From an uncultured Sphingobacteriales bacterium (lineage in GTDB: Bacteria; Bacteroidota; Bacteroidia; Chitinophagales; Chitinophagaceae), in the NCBI GenBank assembly GCA_937871285.1, contig CALMQS010000039.1, positions 1 to 64,000 of the forward strand: a stretch of 64,000 nucleotides of DNA, in the 5' to 3' direction. Shown piece after piece: positions 27,480-36,560 of the stretch. Under the pieces are notes generated by a model. The model searched no databases. It saw only the letters and a list, made by a program, of their open reading frames with translations, and was not told where the DNA came from. Every line of letters begins with the position of its first letter. Position 1 is the stretch's first letter. The position numbers and the translations under genes were made by a program.

Positions 27480-29192
27480 TTAAAGATTCCCTTTTTTCAA
27501 CTCTTTCACTGCATAATCCGCTGCTCTTGCCGTTAATGCCATATAGGTTATGGATGGATTCTGGCAGGCCGAGGATGCCATGCAGGCCCCATCGGTAATA
27601 AATACATTTTTTACTTCGTGCATTTGATTAAAGCCGTTCAAAACAGATGTTTTGGGATCGCGTCCCATCCGGGCGGTGCCCATTTCATGAATACAAAAAC
27701 CCGGCGCAGGCATGCTGTCATAAGTGTTTACATTTTTCAACCCTGCTTTTTCGAGCATTTCCGCCGCACTGTTCATCATGTCTTTACGCATAGCCAGCTC
27801 ATTGGTTTTGAATTCGCAATCTATGTCCAGCGTGGGCATTCCCCATTTGTCTTTTTTATCTTTACTAAGCGTTGCTTTATTTTCGTAATAGGGTAAATGT
27901 TCTCCCCATGAGCCAATACCCATGCTCCAGTTGCCGGGTTCAAGCAGTTGATCTTTTAGTTCCTCCCCTACTCCATCGGCACTCCATTGCCTTCCCCTGG
28001 AAGCGCTGCCCTGGTAGCCAAAGCCCCTTACATAATCGTTTTGTTTTGTTTTTTCGCTGATATTGCGGAAGCGTGGTATATAAATACCGTTTGGCCGCCT
28101 GCCATAAATATACTGATCCTGGAATCCTTCAAATGATCCGCTGGCGCCAACGCCATAATGATGATCCATCAAATTATGGCCCACCTGTTCGCTGCTGTTG
28201 CCCAAACCATTTGGAAAAGCATCGGATGTGGAATGAAGTAAAATGGTTGCCGTACCTAAAGTAGATGCATTAAGGAATATGATCCTGGCAAAATACTCTT
28301 CCGTTTTCAGGGTTTCGGCATCAATGATCCTGATCCCTTTGGCGCGTTTGCTTTCTTTATCATAAATAACTTCCGTAACAATAGAAAAAGGACGCAGTGT
28401 AAGGTTACCCGTTTTTTTTGCCGCGGGAAGTGTTGCCGAATTGCTGCTGAAATAGCCGCCGAACGGGCAGCCTTCATGACATTTATTTCTATACTGGCAG
28501 GGACCGCGGTCGCCCACTTTTTGGGTGTGGTTGGCCGACCTGCCAATGATCATTCTTCTGCCATCTGAAAACTCTTTTTCGATCCTTTCCGCCACATGCT
28601 TTTCTAAGCAGTTCATTTCCATAGGAGGCAAAAACTTTCCATCGGGTAATTGCGGAAGCCCTTCTGCGGATCCGCTTATGCCTACAAAGGGTTCTACATA
28701 ATCGTACCAGGGTGCTATATCTTTATAACGGATGGGCCAGTCCACACCATAACCATCTTTGGCGTTGGCTTCAAGGTCTATATCACTCCAGCGGTAGCAT
28801 TGCCTGCCCCAGGTTAACGATCTTCCGCCAACGTGGTAACCTCTTATCCAGTCAAATGGCTTCACCTGGCTGTAAGGGTTCTCCTCATCATTCACAAAAA
28901 AATGCTTCGATACCTCGTTGTAGGCGTAGCATTTACTTTGGATAGGGCTGTCTTTTTTATCCTGCTGTGTACGGCTGCCATGATGCTTCAGTTCCCAGGG
29001 ATTGAGCGTAGTGCCCGTATAATCTTTAATGTGTTCAACATTCCTTCCTCTTTCCAGCACAAGGGTTTTTAATCCTTTTTCACAAAGCTCTTTGGCGGCC
29101 CATCCGCCGCTGATACCGGAGCCTACCACTATAGCATCATAGGTATTCTGCGCCACGGCTTTGTTGTTAATATGGATGCTGTCGTTTGGCAT
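27480..29192 (-). CDS. GMC family FAD-dependent sugar dehydrogenase (second copy)
   Basis: A 570-residue flavoprotein dehydrogenase. The FAD-binding GSGISGGWAAKEL motif starts near residue 23. A C-x5-C-x3-C cluster (CQYRNKCHEGC) resembles the 3Fe-4S motif of FAD-glucose/fructose dehydrogenases. The catalytic pair is the His of HEMGTARMG and the Asn of QNPSITYM. There is no signal peptide, so export would depend on the Tat small subunit. It starts 6 bases after the stop of the first copy and is clearly paralogous to it. The likely role is oxidation of a sugar hydroxyl (glucoside 3-dehydrogenase type) with electrons passed to a cytochrome. Confidence 0.9.
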   Translation of the reverse strand: MPNDSIHINNKAVAQNTYDAIVVGSGISGGWAAKELCEKGLKTLVLERGRNVEHIKDYTGTTLNPWELKHHGSRTQQDKKDSPIQSKCYAYNEVSKHFFVNDEENPYSQVKPFDWIRGYHVGGRSLTWGRQCYRWSDIDLEANAKDGYGVDWPIRYKDIAPWYDYVEPFVGISGSAEGLPQLPDGKFLPPMEMNCLEKHVAERIEKEFSDGRRMIIGRSANHTQKVGDRGPCQYRNKCHEGCPFGGYFSSNSATLPAAKKTGNLTLRPFSIVTEVIYDKESKRAKGIRIIDAETLKTEEYFARIIFLNASTLGTATILLHSTSDAFPNGLGNSSEQVGHNLMDHHYGVGASGSFEGFQDQYIYGRRPNGIYIPRFRNISEKTKQNDYVRGFGYQGSASRGRQWSADGVGEELKDQLLEPGNWSMGIGSWGEHLPYYENKATLSKDKKDKWGMPTLDIDCEFKTNELAMRKDMMNSAAEMLEKAGLKNVNTYDSMPAPGFCIHEMGTARMGRDPKTSVLNGFNQMHEVKNVFITDGACMASSACQNPSITYMALTARAADYAVKELKKGNL

Positions 29193-29198
29193 GATATA

Positions 29199-30974
29199 TT
29201 AAAGGTTTCCTTTTTTCAATTCGCTCACGGCATGGTCTGCTGCCCGGGCTGTAAAAGCCATATAACCCAGCGACGGATTTACACATGAGGCTGATGTCAT
29301 AAATGATCCATCGGTAACAAATACATTAGGTGCATCCCATACCTGGTTCCATTTATTCAGCACCGATGTTTTAGGGTCTTTACCCATACGGGCTGTACCC
29401 ATTTCATGTATACCCCTTCCCAGCGTACCATCGCCGTCACGCCCTTTTACATTTTTAACGCCTGCGGCTTCCAGCATTTCAATGGCATCGTTTAACATGT
29501 CTTTGCGCATTTTCTTTTCGTTCTCCTTGTATTCTACATCAAAAGCCAGCACCGGGAGCCCCCACTTATCCAAGCGCTGTTTACCATTTTTATCTGGCAC
29601 GGGGCGCATACCCAGGTCTTTACCGGTTACAGGATCGTTAAACTGTTCCAGCTTGTCTGAATACGTATTTTTATCAAGATATATCCTGTTTTCGTGGTAA
29701 GGTAGTGTTTCTCCAAAGCCCCCTATACCCATTGTCCAGGTTCCCGGCTCAATGAGCGCGTCTTTAAGGCCGGCGCCAATAGAAATTTCTTCTGCCGAAC
29801 GGCTGTAACCGCCCCGGCTCCCGCCGCCCTGATAGCCAAAGCCACGCAGGTAATCTCTTTTATCTCCGAAGAAATTGCGGTAACGCGGAATGTATACGCC
29901 ATTGGCGCGCCTTCCAAAATAATACTGGTCTTCATAACCTTCTACCTGCCCGCCGGCGCCTACGCCCAGGTGATGATCCATTACATTATGCCCCAGTTCA
30001 CCGCTGCTGCTGCCCAAACCATCAGGCCATATATCGGTGGCAGAATTCATTAATATCCATGCGCTGTTTAATGCGGAAGCATTAACGAAAATTATTTTTG
30101 CATTGTAGGTATAGGTGTTGTTGTTTTCGCCATCGAGAACTTCAACACCAGTTGCCTTTTTCTTGTCTTTATCGTATAAAATTTTAGTAACGATGCTCCA
30201 GGGGCGAAGCGTAAGGTTGCCGGTTTTCATAGCCGCAGGCAAAGTAGACGATTGGGTGCTGAAATATGCACCATAAGGGCATCCCAGCCAGCACTTGTTG
30301 CGATACTGGCAACTGGCTCTTCCCTGGTTGGTAAAAGGCACCGTAATATTAGCTGTACGGCCTATGATCATATGCCGTTTGCCGCCGAATTTTTCCCTGA
30401 TACGGGCAGCAACATCTTTTTCCACGCAGGTCATTTCCATGGGTGGAAGAAATTGTCCGTCCGGCAGTTGAGGTAATCCTTCTTTAGAGCCGCTGATTCC
30501 AGCAAACCTTTCGGCATAGTCGTACCATGGTGCAATTTCCTTATAGCGTACCGGCCAGTCTATGGCAATGCCTTCTTTTGCATTGGCTTCAAAATCAAGG
30601 TCCGACAGGCGGTAGCTTTGCCTTCCCCACATCAGCGAACGGCCGCCCACATGGTAGCCGCGAAACCAGTCGAAGCGCTTTATTTCCGTATAAGGATTGT
30701 CTTTATCGCTGCACCAGTAATCTAAGTTGGTTTCATTCAATGGGTAGTCGCGCTTTAGTACAGGGTAATCTTTGATCATCTGTTGTGTACGCCCGCCCCT
30801 GTGCGGGAACTCCCATGGATCTTTATTGGCATTTACATAATCTTTTACATGCTCAATATTGCGACCTCTTTCCAGCATCAGCACTTTCAGTCCTTTTTCA
30901 GTAAGTTCTTTGGCGGCCCATCCGCCGCTGATTCCTGAGCCTATTACAATAGCATCATAAACGTTATCGGGCAT
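29199..30974 (-). CDS. GMC family FAD-dependent sugar dehydrogenase (first copy)
   Basis: A 591-residue paralogue of the downstream gene, with the same order of motifs: VIGSGISGGWAAKEL at the N-terminus, CQYRNKCWLGC as candidate Fe-S ligands, HEMGTARMGKDPKTSVLN, and the catalytic Asn in VNPSLGYM. It has a 20-residue longer loop before the C-terminal domain (KNTYSDKLEQFNDPVTGKDL). It has no signal peptide. The tight 6-base spacing with the second copy suggests coupled expression, either as a hetero-oligomer or as two enzymes of different specificity sharing one exported small subunit. Confidence 0.9.
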   Translation of the reverse strand: MPDNVYDAIVIGSGISGGWAAKELTEKGLKVLMLERGRNIEHVKDYVNANKDPWEFPHRGGRTQQMIKDYPVLKRDYPLNETNLDYWCSDKDNPYTEIKRFDWFRGYHVGGRSLMWGRQSYRLSDLDFEANAKEGIAIDWPVRYKEIAPWYDYAERFAGISGSKEGLPQLPDGQFLPPMEMTCVEKDVAARIREKFGGKRHMIIGRTANITVPFTNQGRASCQYRNKCWLGCPYGAYFSTQSSTLPAAMKTGNLTLRPWSIVTKILYDKDKKKATGVEVLDGENNNTYTYNAKIIFVNASALNSAWILMNSATDIWPDGLGSSSGELGHNVMDHHLGVGAGGQVEGYEDQYYFGRRANGVYIPRYRNFFGDKRDYLRGFGYQGGGSRGGYSRSAEEISIGAGLKDALIEPGTWTMGIGGFGETLPYHENRIYLDKNTYSDKLEQFNDPVTGKDLGMRPVPDKNGKQRLDKWGLPVLAFDVEYKENEKKMRKDMLNDAIEMLEAAGVKNVKGRDGDGTLGRGIHEMGTARMGKDPKTSVLNKWNQVWDAPNVFVTDGSFMTSASCVNPSLGYMAFTARAADHAVSELKKGNL

Positions 30975-31130
30975 AGCACATCATTTTTAAGAATTAACTG
31001 TATAAGTATATTTATGAAAAGCATGCTTCAATCAATTACCGGCGTTTGCCGGAAACACTTCAATTGTTTTAGCATACCGCTGCTTTTAATTCTAAAGCGT
31101 ATTCGTGTATTAAAAAATACCGGTAGCATT

Positions 31131-32036
31131 TTATACGTCGCAGATGCTTACGCCCTCCTGCAGGGAAGCCAATTGGCCTTCAGCATCTTTGGGTGTTGGA
31201 ATAAATTCCTGTGCAACATATCCTTTAAATCCCAGCTCAACAATAGCTTTCATAATAGCAGGGTAATGCAGCTCCTGCGTTTCATTAATTTCTCTTCTGC
31301 CCGGAACGCCGCCTGTATGAAAATGCGAAAGGTAAGGATAGTATTGCCTGATGGTTCTGATCACATCTCCTTCATCTATCTGCATATGATAAATATCATA
31401 GAGCAGCTTAAAATTTTCCGATCCTATACGTTTGGCCAGCTCCACCCCCCATGCTGTTTTATCGCAGTGGTAATCTTTATGGTCTATCTTGCTGTTGAGC
31501 AGTTCCATTACCAGGGTTACGTTATATTTTTCGGCTATCCCCGCTACCTGCTTCAATCCCCCGGCGCAGTTTTTCCAACCGGTTTCATCATCTAAGTTCC
31601 TGCGGCTGCCGCTAAAGCAGATCAGTTGCTTATATCCCGCCTTGGCCACGAGCGGTATCATTTCCGAATAATTTTTTATAAGCCTGGGATGAAATTCCGT
31701 ATGATTCCACCCGTCTTCGAGGTTAATTTCGGCGCCATTGCACATGGAGGAGTATAGCCCGTGCTTTTGTAAAACCGGCCAATCTTTGGGTCCAACAAGA
31801 TCAATAGCAGCAATACCCATTTTCTTTACCGCTATGCAAAACTCCTCCAGGGGAATGCTGCCATAGCACCAGCGGCAAACGGAGTGATTGATATTTCCTT
31901 TCATAACATAAGCCTCCCGTTCTTTTGCCTGAGCTGCACTACCGGCAAACGCACCGGGCGCCGTGCCCATTGCGAGGGAGCCTAAAACAATATTTTTAAT
32001 AGCCCGCCTGCGGGGATGTGATGAAGCATCAGCCAT
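31131..32036 (-). CDS. Tat-exported hydroxypyruvate-isomerase-like TIM-barrel enzyme
   Basis: A 301-residue TIM-barrel isomerase/epimerase with a Tat signal (HPRRRAIKNIVLGS...). All four expected metal ligands are visible: Glu in LVMELLNSK, Asp in LLYDIYHMQ, His in LSHFHTGGVPGR and Glu in VAQEFIPT. This is Hyi-like. It is the first gene of the minus-strand run that continues into the two GMC genes (156-base gap). It is divergent from the Gfo/Idh gene at 32152. It probably isomerises or epimerises an oxidised sugar in the periplasm. The substrate is inferred. Confidence 0.88.
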   Translation of the reverse strand: MADASSHPRRRAIKNIVLGSLAMGTAPGAFAGSAAQAKEREAYVMKGNINHSVCRWCYGSIPLEEFCIAVKKMGIAAIDLVGPKDWPVLQKHGLYSSMCNGAEINLEDGWNHTEFHPRLIKNYSEMIPLVAKAGYKQLICFSGSRRNLDDETGWKNCAGGLKQVAGIAEKYNVTLVMELLNSKIDHKDYHCDKTAWGVELAKRIGSENFKLLYDIYHMQIDEGDVIRTIRQYYPYLSHFHTGGVPGRREINETQELHYPAIMKAIVELGFKGYVAQEFIPTPKDAEGQLASLQEGVSICDV

Positions 32037-32151
32037 AATAAAAATAATGGTTAAGTTAGGGAATGTTTAATAAAAAACAAGTTGGCAGTAAATGTAAATG
32101 TTTTATTTTTAAAGCCTCTTCTGATTTTTTAATACGTTAATCTTTTTTTTC

Positions 32152-33309
32152 ATGAACAGAAAATTACGAATGGGCATGATCGGTGGAGGCAAGGATGCCT
32201 TCATCGGTGCGGTTCACCGCATTGCCGCTAACATGGACGGACTTATAGAATTATCATGCGGCGCTTTGAGTATTCGGCCGGAAATAGCCACAGACTCGGG
32301 GAAAGCCCTGTTTTTGCCGGAAGACAGAACCTATCTTACTTACGAGGAAATGCTGGAAAAAGAAAGCCAGATGCCGGCCGATAAGCGGATAGATTTTGTA
32401 ACGATCGTTACGCCTAATTTCGCACATTTTGCTCCTGCCATGCTTGCTTTAAGCAAAGGATTTCATGTGGTTATTGAAAAACCCATGACGTTTACACTTG
32501 ATGAAGCTAAACAACTGCAAAAAAAAGTAGCTGAAACAGGATTGATATTATGTCTTACGCATACTTACTCCGGTTATCCTATGGTTAAGCAGGCCAGGCA
32601 AATGATAAAAGAAGGTGTTCTCGGAAAAGTAAGGAAAGTTTGGGTAGAGTATCCCCAGGGATGGCTGAGCAGGCTTACGGAAAGAGAAGGTAACGCGCAG
32701 GCAGCCTGGAGAACTGATCCTTCCAAATCGGGCAAAAGTGGTTGTATGGGCGACATCGGAACGCACGCCGCTCATTTGGCGGAGTACATTACCGGCTTAA
32801 AAATTACCAAACTGGCTGCAGACCTGAATATTATGGTGGAAGGCAGACCTTTGGACGATGATGGAAATGTATTATTAAAATTTGATAATGGAGCGGCAGG
32901 CGCATTGCTGGCATCACAGGTAGCGGCAGGTGAAGAAAATGCGCTTAAGATCAGGATCTATGGCGAAAAAGGTGGATTAGAATGGGTACAGCAGGAACCG
33001 AATACCTTATTGGTGAAATGGTTAGATCAACCCACACAAATATATCGCACGGGCGGTGGTTATTTGGGTAATTACGCCAAACACAATACCCGTGTGCCGG
33101 GCGGGCATCCTGAAGGATACTTAGAAGCATTTGGTAATATTTACCGCAATTTTGCATTAACGGTATCTGCTCATATTGACGGACAAAAACCTGCAGAAGA
33201 AGTATTGGATTTTCCAACTGCAACTGATGGCGTAAGAGGAATGGCTTTTATAGATAATGTGGTGAAGAGCGGCGCCAGCAATGAAAAGTGGACGGAATTT
33301 GCGGTGTAA
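32152..33309 (+). CDS. Gfo/Idh/MocA family oxidoreductase (cytoplasmic)
   Basis: A 385-residue NAD(P)-dependent sugar oxidoreductase. The Rossmann motif GMIGGGKDAFIGAVHR is at the start, EKPMTFTLDEAK gives the EKP motif, and GDIGTHAAHLAEYITG contains the catalytic-site histidine region. There is no signal peptide, so it works in the cytoplasm, unlike the exported GFOR-like protein at 36551. Homologues in 3-keto-glycoside loci reduce or form 3-keto sugars. It leads a plus-strand operon with a TIM barrel, cytochrome c and DUF1080, after a 115-base gap holding a repeat hairpin. Confidence 0.9.
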   Translation: MNRKLRMGMIGGGKDAFIGAVHRIAANMDGLIELSCGALSIRPEIATDSGKALFLPEDRTYLTYEEMLEKESQMPADKRIDFVTIVTPNFAHFAPAMLALSKGFHVVIEKPMTFTLDEAKQLQKKVAETGLILCLTHTYSGYPMVKQARQMIKEGVLGKVRKVWVEYPQGWLSRLTEREGNAQAAWRTDPSKSGKSGCMGDIGTHAAHLAEYITGLKITKLAADLNIMVEGRPLDDDGNVLLKFDNGAAGALLASQVAAGEENALKIRIYGEKGGLEWVQQEPNTLLVKWLDQPTQIYRTGGGYLGNYAKHNTRVPGGHPEGYLEAFGNIYRNFALTVSAHIDGQKPAEEVLDFPTATDGVRGMAFIDNVVKSGASNEKWTEFAV

Positions 33310-33314
33310 GGTAT

Positions 33315-33393
33315 AGGTGGGTAGGGTATAAGGTATAAGGTGTAGGGTATAGGGTGTAAGGTTGTACGGCCTTATACTCTACACCTTCCACCT
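33315..33393. repeat. GGTATAAGG-type repeat forming an imperfect long hairpin
   Basis: Direct GGTATAAGG/GGTGTAGGG units are followed by their approximate reverse complement. The segment 33337-33354 pairs with 33370-33387 (16 of 18), and AGGTGG/CCACCT lie outside. It fills the gap between the Gfo/Idh gene and the next gene and probably belongs to the same class of downstream repeats seen elsewhere in the window. Confidence 0.55.
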
Positions 33394-33424
33394 CAATTAA
33401 TAATTTTTTTCAAATTTTACAATC

Positions 33425-34480
33425 ATGACAAATATCCAGGGTCCAGCTATATTTCTCGCCCAGTTCCTGGGAGATGAGCCACCCTTTAATAATTTAAAAT
33501 CTATCTGCGGGTGGGCCGCGGGGTTAGGTTATGCCGGGGTTCAGCTCCCCACATGGGACAGCCGCATTATTGATCTGCAGAAAGCAGCGGAAAGCAAAAC
33601 CTATGCCGATGAAATTAAAGGCATTGTAAATGAGGCGGGATTACAGATCACCGAACTTTCTTCTCATTTGCAGGGACAACTTGTAGCGGTACACCCGGCT
33701 TATAACGATTTATTTGACGGCTTTGCGCCTGAAGCCTATCGCGGTAATCCAAAGGCGCGCACCGAATGGGCGGTGCAACAGTTAAAATATGCTGCCAAGG
33801 CTTCGCAAAACCTGGGACTGAAAGCACATGGCACTTTTAGCGGTGCTTTGTTGTGGCAAACGGTTTATCCCTGGCCTCAGCGTCCGGCAGGATTAGTAGA
33901 AACAGGCTTTACCGAATTAGCCAACCGCTGGCTGCCCATTTTAAATGTGTTTGATGAAAACGGGATAGACCTGTGTTATGAAATACATCCGGGAGAAGAC
34001 CTGCACGATGGTATTTCGTATGAAATGTTTTTGGAGAAAGTGAACAACCATCCCCGTGCCTGTCTTTTATATGATCCCAGTCATTTTGTTTTACAATGTT
34101 TGAATTACTTAGATTATATAGACAATTACCACGAACGCATCCGCATGTTTCATGTAAAAGATGCGGAATTTAACCCCACCGGAAAACAAGGTGTATATGG
34201 AGGATACCAGGGCTGGGTGCAACGGGCAGGGCGTTTCCGTTCTTTAGGCGACGGGCAGGTTGATTTCAGGTCAATTTTCAGCAAGCTGGCGGCGTATGAT
34301 TATGCCGGCTGGGCCGTGCTGGAATGGGAATGTGCCATTAAACATCCTGAAACAGGCGCAGCGGAAGGAGCGCCATTTATTAAAGATCACATTATCCGGG
34401 TAACCGAAAAGGCCTTTGATGATTTTGCAGGAACAGGCAGCGATGAAAAATTTAATCGCAGGGTTTTAGGACTTGAGTAG
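33425..34480 (+). CDS. Xylose-isomerase-like TIM-barrel sugar isomerase/epimerase
   Basis: A 351-residue cytoplasmic TIM barrel with no signal peptide. All four metal ligands are visible: Glu in LCYEIHPGED, Asp in LLYDPSHFVLQ, His in MFHVKDAEF and Glu in VLEWECAIK. Proteins of this kind pair with Gfo/Idh oxidoreductases in 3-keto-sugar metabolism (compare E. coli YcjR with YcjS), where they epimerise or isomerise the keto sugar. Second gene of the plus-strand operon. Confidence 0.9.
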   Translation: MTNIQGPAIFLAQFLGDEPPFNNLKSICGWAAGLGYAGVQLPTWDSRIIDLQKAAESKTYADEIKGIVNEAGLQITELSSHLQGQLVAVHPAYNDLFDGFAPEAYRGNPKARTEWAVQQLKYAAKASQNLGLKAHGTFSGALLWQTVYPWPQRPAGLVETGFTELANRWLPILNVFDENGIDLCYEIHPGEDLHDGISYEMFLEKVNNHPRACLLYDPSHFVLQCLNYLDYIDNYHERIRMFHVKDAEFNPTGKQGVYGGYQGWVQRAGRFRSLGDGQVDFRSIFSKLAAYDYAGWAVLEWECAIKHPETGAAEGAPFIKDHIIRVTEKAFDDFAGTGSDEKFNRRVLGLE

Positions 34481-34516
34481 GATTTATTCGGATATTTACG
34501 CCCTGATTTTGACAAT

Positions 34517-34975
34517 ATGATGACATTAAAAAAAGTAAGCATGAAAAAAGTGGTAGCTGTTTTTTCCATCATTGCAGCCTGTTATGCCTGCAGCAGCGGG
34601 CCGGCCGAGGTAAAAAAGCCGATAAGTATTAATGTAAATCCACAAATTGATGAAGGCCATGCAACGGCAGTTGTTGCTTCCGCGGCAACCGGCGCTACGA
34701 ATGCTGCTCCTGCTGCAGTTGCTCCTGCAAAAGATGGCAAAGCATTAATCGCGGGCTCGGATTGTCTTGCCTGCCACACGGAAACAAACAAGCTGGTTGG
34801 GCCATCTTATGCTGAGGTAGCCAAAAAATATAAAGAAGCAGACATTGCCCATCTGGTGAAAAAAATAATAGACGGGGGCTCAGGCGTATGGGGAGAGATA
34901 CCTATGCCACCTCATGCCGCTTTAGCACATGATGATGTGGAAGCCATGGTGAAATACATTCTTACTATTAAATAA
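34517..34975 (+). CDS. Lipoprotein c-type cytochrome
   Basis: A 152-residue class I cytochrome c. The heme site is CLACH in SDCLACHTETNKLVGPSY, with the axial Met in EIPMPPHAAL. The N-terminal signal VVAVFSIIAACYACSSG contains lipobox cysteines, so the protein is probably membrane-anchored facing the periplasm. An Ala/Val/Pro-rich linker separates anchor and heme domain. The start could be the ATG at 34541. It is a plausible electron acceptor for the GMC dehydrogenases of this island, which otherwise lack a cytochrome subunit. Confidence 0.9.
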   Translation: MMTLKKVSMKKVVAVFSIIAACYACSSGPAEVKKPISINVNPQIDEGHATAVVASAATGATNAAPAAVAPAKDGKALIAGSDCLACHTETNKLVGPSYAEVAKKYKEADIAHLVKKIIDGGSGVWGEIPMPPHAALAHDDVEAMVKYILTIK

Positions 34976-34980
34976 ATATT

Positions 34981-35709
34981 ATGAAAATTTTCAGAACAGT
35001 AGCTTTAGGAAGTTTATTACTGGCCGGTACTGCTTTATTGAATAATACATTTGCCCAGCAAAAAGACAATACGCTTACCAAAAAAGAAAAAAAGCAGGGT
35101 TGGCAATTGCTTTTCAACGGAACCACCACCAATGGCTGGCACTCATTTAATAAACCGCAGTTGGGCAGTGCATGGAACGTGGAAGACGGTGCATTTCACC
35201 TGGGTAAGAAAGAAAACAGCGATGCGGGCGGCGATGCCATTACCAATGAAGTGTTCGGCGATTTTCAATTAAAGCTCGAATGGAAAATTTCGCCTAATGG
35301 CAACAGCGGTATCATGTTCCTGGTAAAGGAAGATCCTAAATACAAATATGCGCATTACACTGGTCCTGAAATGCAGGTATTAGACAATAATGGTCACCCG
35401 GATGCAAAGATCGTTACCCATCGCGCGGGTGATTTGTATGACCTGATTACCAGTAAGCCTGAAAATGTAAAGCCCGTAGGCGAATGGAATAGCGTGGAAA
35501 TTAAACTAAAAGATTCTAAGCTTGAGCTTTGGCAAAACGGCGTTAAAGTGGTATCAACCACCCTGTGGGATGATAACTGGAACAACCTGGTAGCGGGCAG
35601 TAAGTTTAAAGACCTGGAAGATTTTGCCAAATTTAAATCCGGTCACATTGTATTACAGGATCATGGCAATGAGGTGTGGTATAAAAACATTAAGATCAGG
35701 AAACTGTAG
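34981..35709 (+). CDS. Secreted DUF1080 protein (3-keto-disaccharide hydrolase family)
   Basis: 242 residues. The signal peptide (LLLAGTALLNNTFAQQ) is followed by a concanavalin-like DUF1080 domain: GWQLLFNGTTTNGWHSF, GDFQLKLEWKISPNGNSGI, GPEMQVLDNNGH and GHIVLQDHGNEVWYKNIKIR, the last being the family's C-terminal signature. DUF1080 proteins are now linked to cleavage of 3-keto-glycosides. It starts 5 bases after the cytochrome gene stop. It is followed directly by a strong terminator, so it is the last gene of the operon. Confidence 0.93.
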   Translation: MKIFRTVALGSLLLAGTALLNNTFAQQKDNTLTKKEKKQGWQLLFNGTTTNGWHSFNKPQLGSAWNVEDGAFHLGKKENSDAGGDAITNEVFGDFQLKLEWKISPNGNSGIMFLVKEDPKYKYAHYTGPEMQVLDNNGHPDAKIVTHRAGDLYDLITSKPENVKPVGEWNSVEIKLKDSKLELWQNGVKVVSTTLWDDNWNNLVAGSKFKDLEDFAKFKSGHIVLQDHGNEVWYKNIKIRKL

Positions 35710-35734
35710 CGCATTAATAACGAAAAAGAACCGG

Positions 35735-35770
35735 AACCGGTTAGGCAACGCTTAACCGGTTTTGTTTTAT
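35735..35770 (+). terminator. Rho-independent terminator of the DUF1080 operon
   Basis: A perfect 9-bp stem, AACCGGTTA/TAACCGGTT (35735-35743 and 35753-35761), with a 9-base loop and followed by TTGTTTTAT. It begins 26 bases after the DUF1080 stop codon. Confidence 0.8.
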
Positions 35771-35777
35771 ATGCAGT

Positions 35778-36224
35778 TCACGGCTCCTTATTCAAAACGG
35801 TATAGCTCATTTTAAGTATCGTTTCAAGTTCACTTAGTTTTTTCAGCGTTAATGTGTCTGTTAACAGGCGGCTATTCTTATCAAAGAACCGTTTATTATA
35901 CTCATAGTATGTTTCTTCTCCGTTTTCAACTTTTATAAGACTTTTTTTAGTGCAATACAGTATAAATTGCTCTTTGGTTGAATCGGGTTGGATGATTATT
36001 TTAAACACTTCATTGCCTGCGGCGTTAGAAAAGACTTTCCCTGTATAAGCGCCAATAAGCGAATCGCGGCCAACTATTAAATTTATTGTATAGTTATTGT
36101 GTGCATTTATGTCAATGGCAAGCGAATCGGCAATTTTTATTTGGATTTCTCCAAGACCCTATTGTGCCTATGTGTTGAAAGATAACCAACACAGGAAGCT
36201 TATGGTTAAAATGTGCCAGCTCAT
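35778..36224 (-). pseudogene. Secreted small protein interrupted by two in-frame TAG codons
   Basis: From the ATG at 36224 the frame reads MSWHILTISFLCWLSFNT, a good signal peptide. It then meets TAG (36170-36168), Ala-Gln, a second TAG (36161-36159), and continues without a stop for about 127 more codons to 35778. The Ala-Gln between the stops is where a Bacteroidota signal cleavage site would be. The downstream part (starting GLGEIQIKIADSLAID) looks like genuine protein but has no ATG, only a GTG at 36008. TAG ends normal genes here, so this is most simply a recent pseudogene. The product family is not recognised. An earlier in-frame ATG lies at 36296. Confidence 0.6.
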
Positions 36225-36256
36225 GGCAAAGCGGTTTATCGAATCTTTTCCCCCTG

Positions 36257-36289
36257 TAATCGAAATAAAACATCGCTTAATCGAAATAA
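36257..36289. repeat. 12-bp direct repeat with 21-base period
   Basis: TAATCGAAATAA occurs at 36257-36268 and again at 36278-36289, exactly 21 bases apart (two helical turns). It lies just upstream of the pseudogene's preferred ATG. It could be an operator, or a chance duplication. Confidence 0.4.
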
Positions 36290-36524
36290 GTTCCATGACC
36301 ACTTAATGTTTTACACATTTGTACTGTTATAGTTGATGATGTTAACCCAATGAAAACTGAAATCCCAATCCCCGGAAAGAAAGATCCGATTCTTCGGAAA
36401 AACCAAAGCCAGCCTGAAAAAACCGTATCCAATTTATCCCCTGAAAGAAACCGTGGAGTCCAGTCAGTACCACTAAAAAACCATAATAGTTGCTTTACAA
36501 CCTCTGACAGATTTCAAATAATTG

Positions 36525-36560
36525 AACCGCACCTCATTCTAAGTGCGGTTTTATTTTTTA
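36525..36560 (+). terminator. Strong plus-strand terminator between pseudogene and GFOR-like gene
   Basis: An 8-bp stem, AACCGCAC/GTGCGGTT (36525-36532 and 36543-36550), is followed by TTATTTTTTATA on the plus strand. The GFOR-like gene is on the minus strand and ends exactly here, so the U-tract side implies a plus-strand transcript across 36300-36550. I see no convincing gene there. An 80-codon frame at 36350-36592 reads through the terminator and is doubtful. Confidence 0.6.

Noticed and set aside
36159..36170. Recoding of TAG (for example to an unusual amino acid) in the interrupted gene
   Set aside because: Several intact genes in the window end in TAG, including the neighbouring TIM-barrel and DUF1080 genes, so TAG functions as a stop here.
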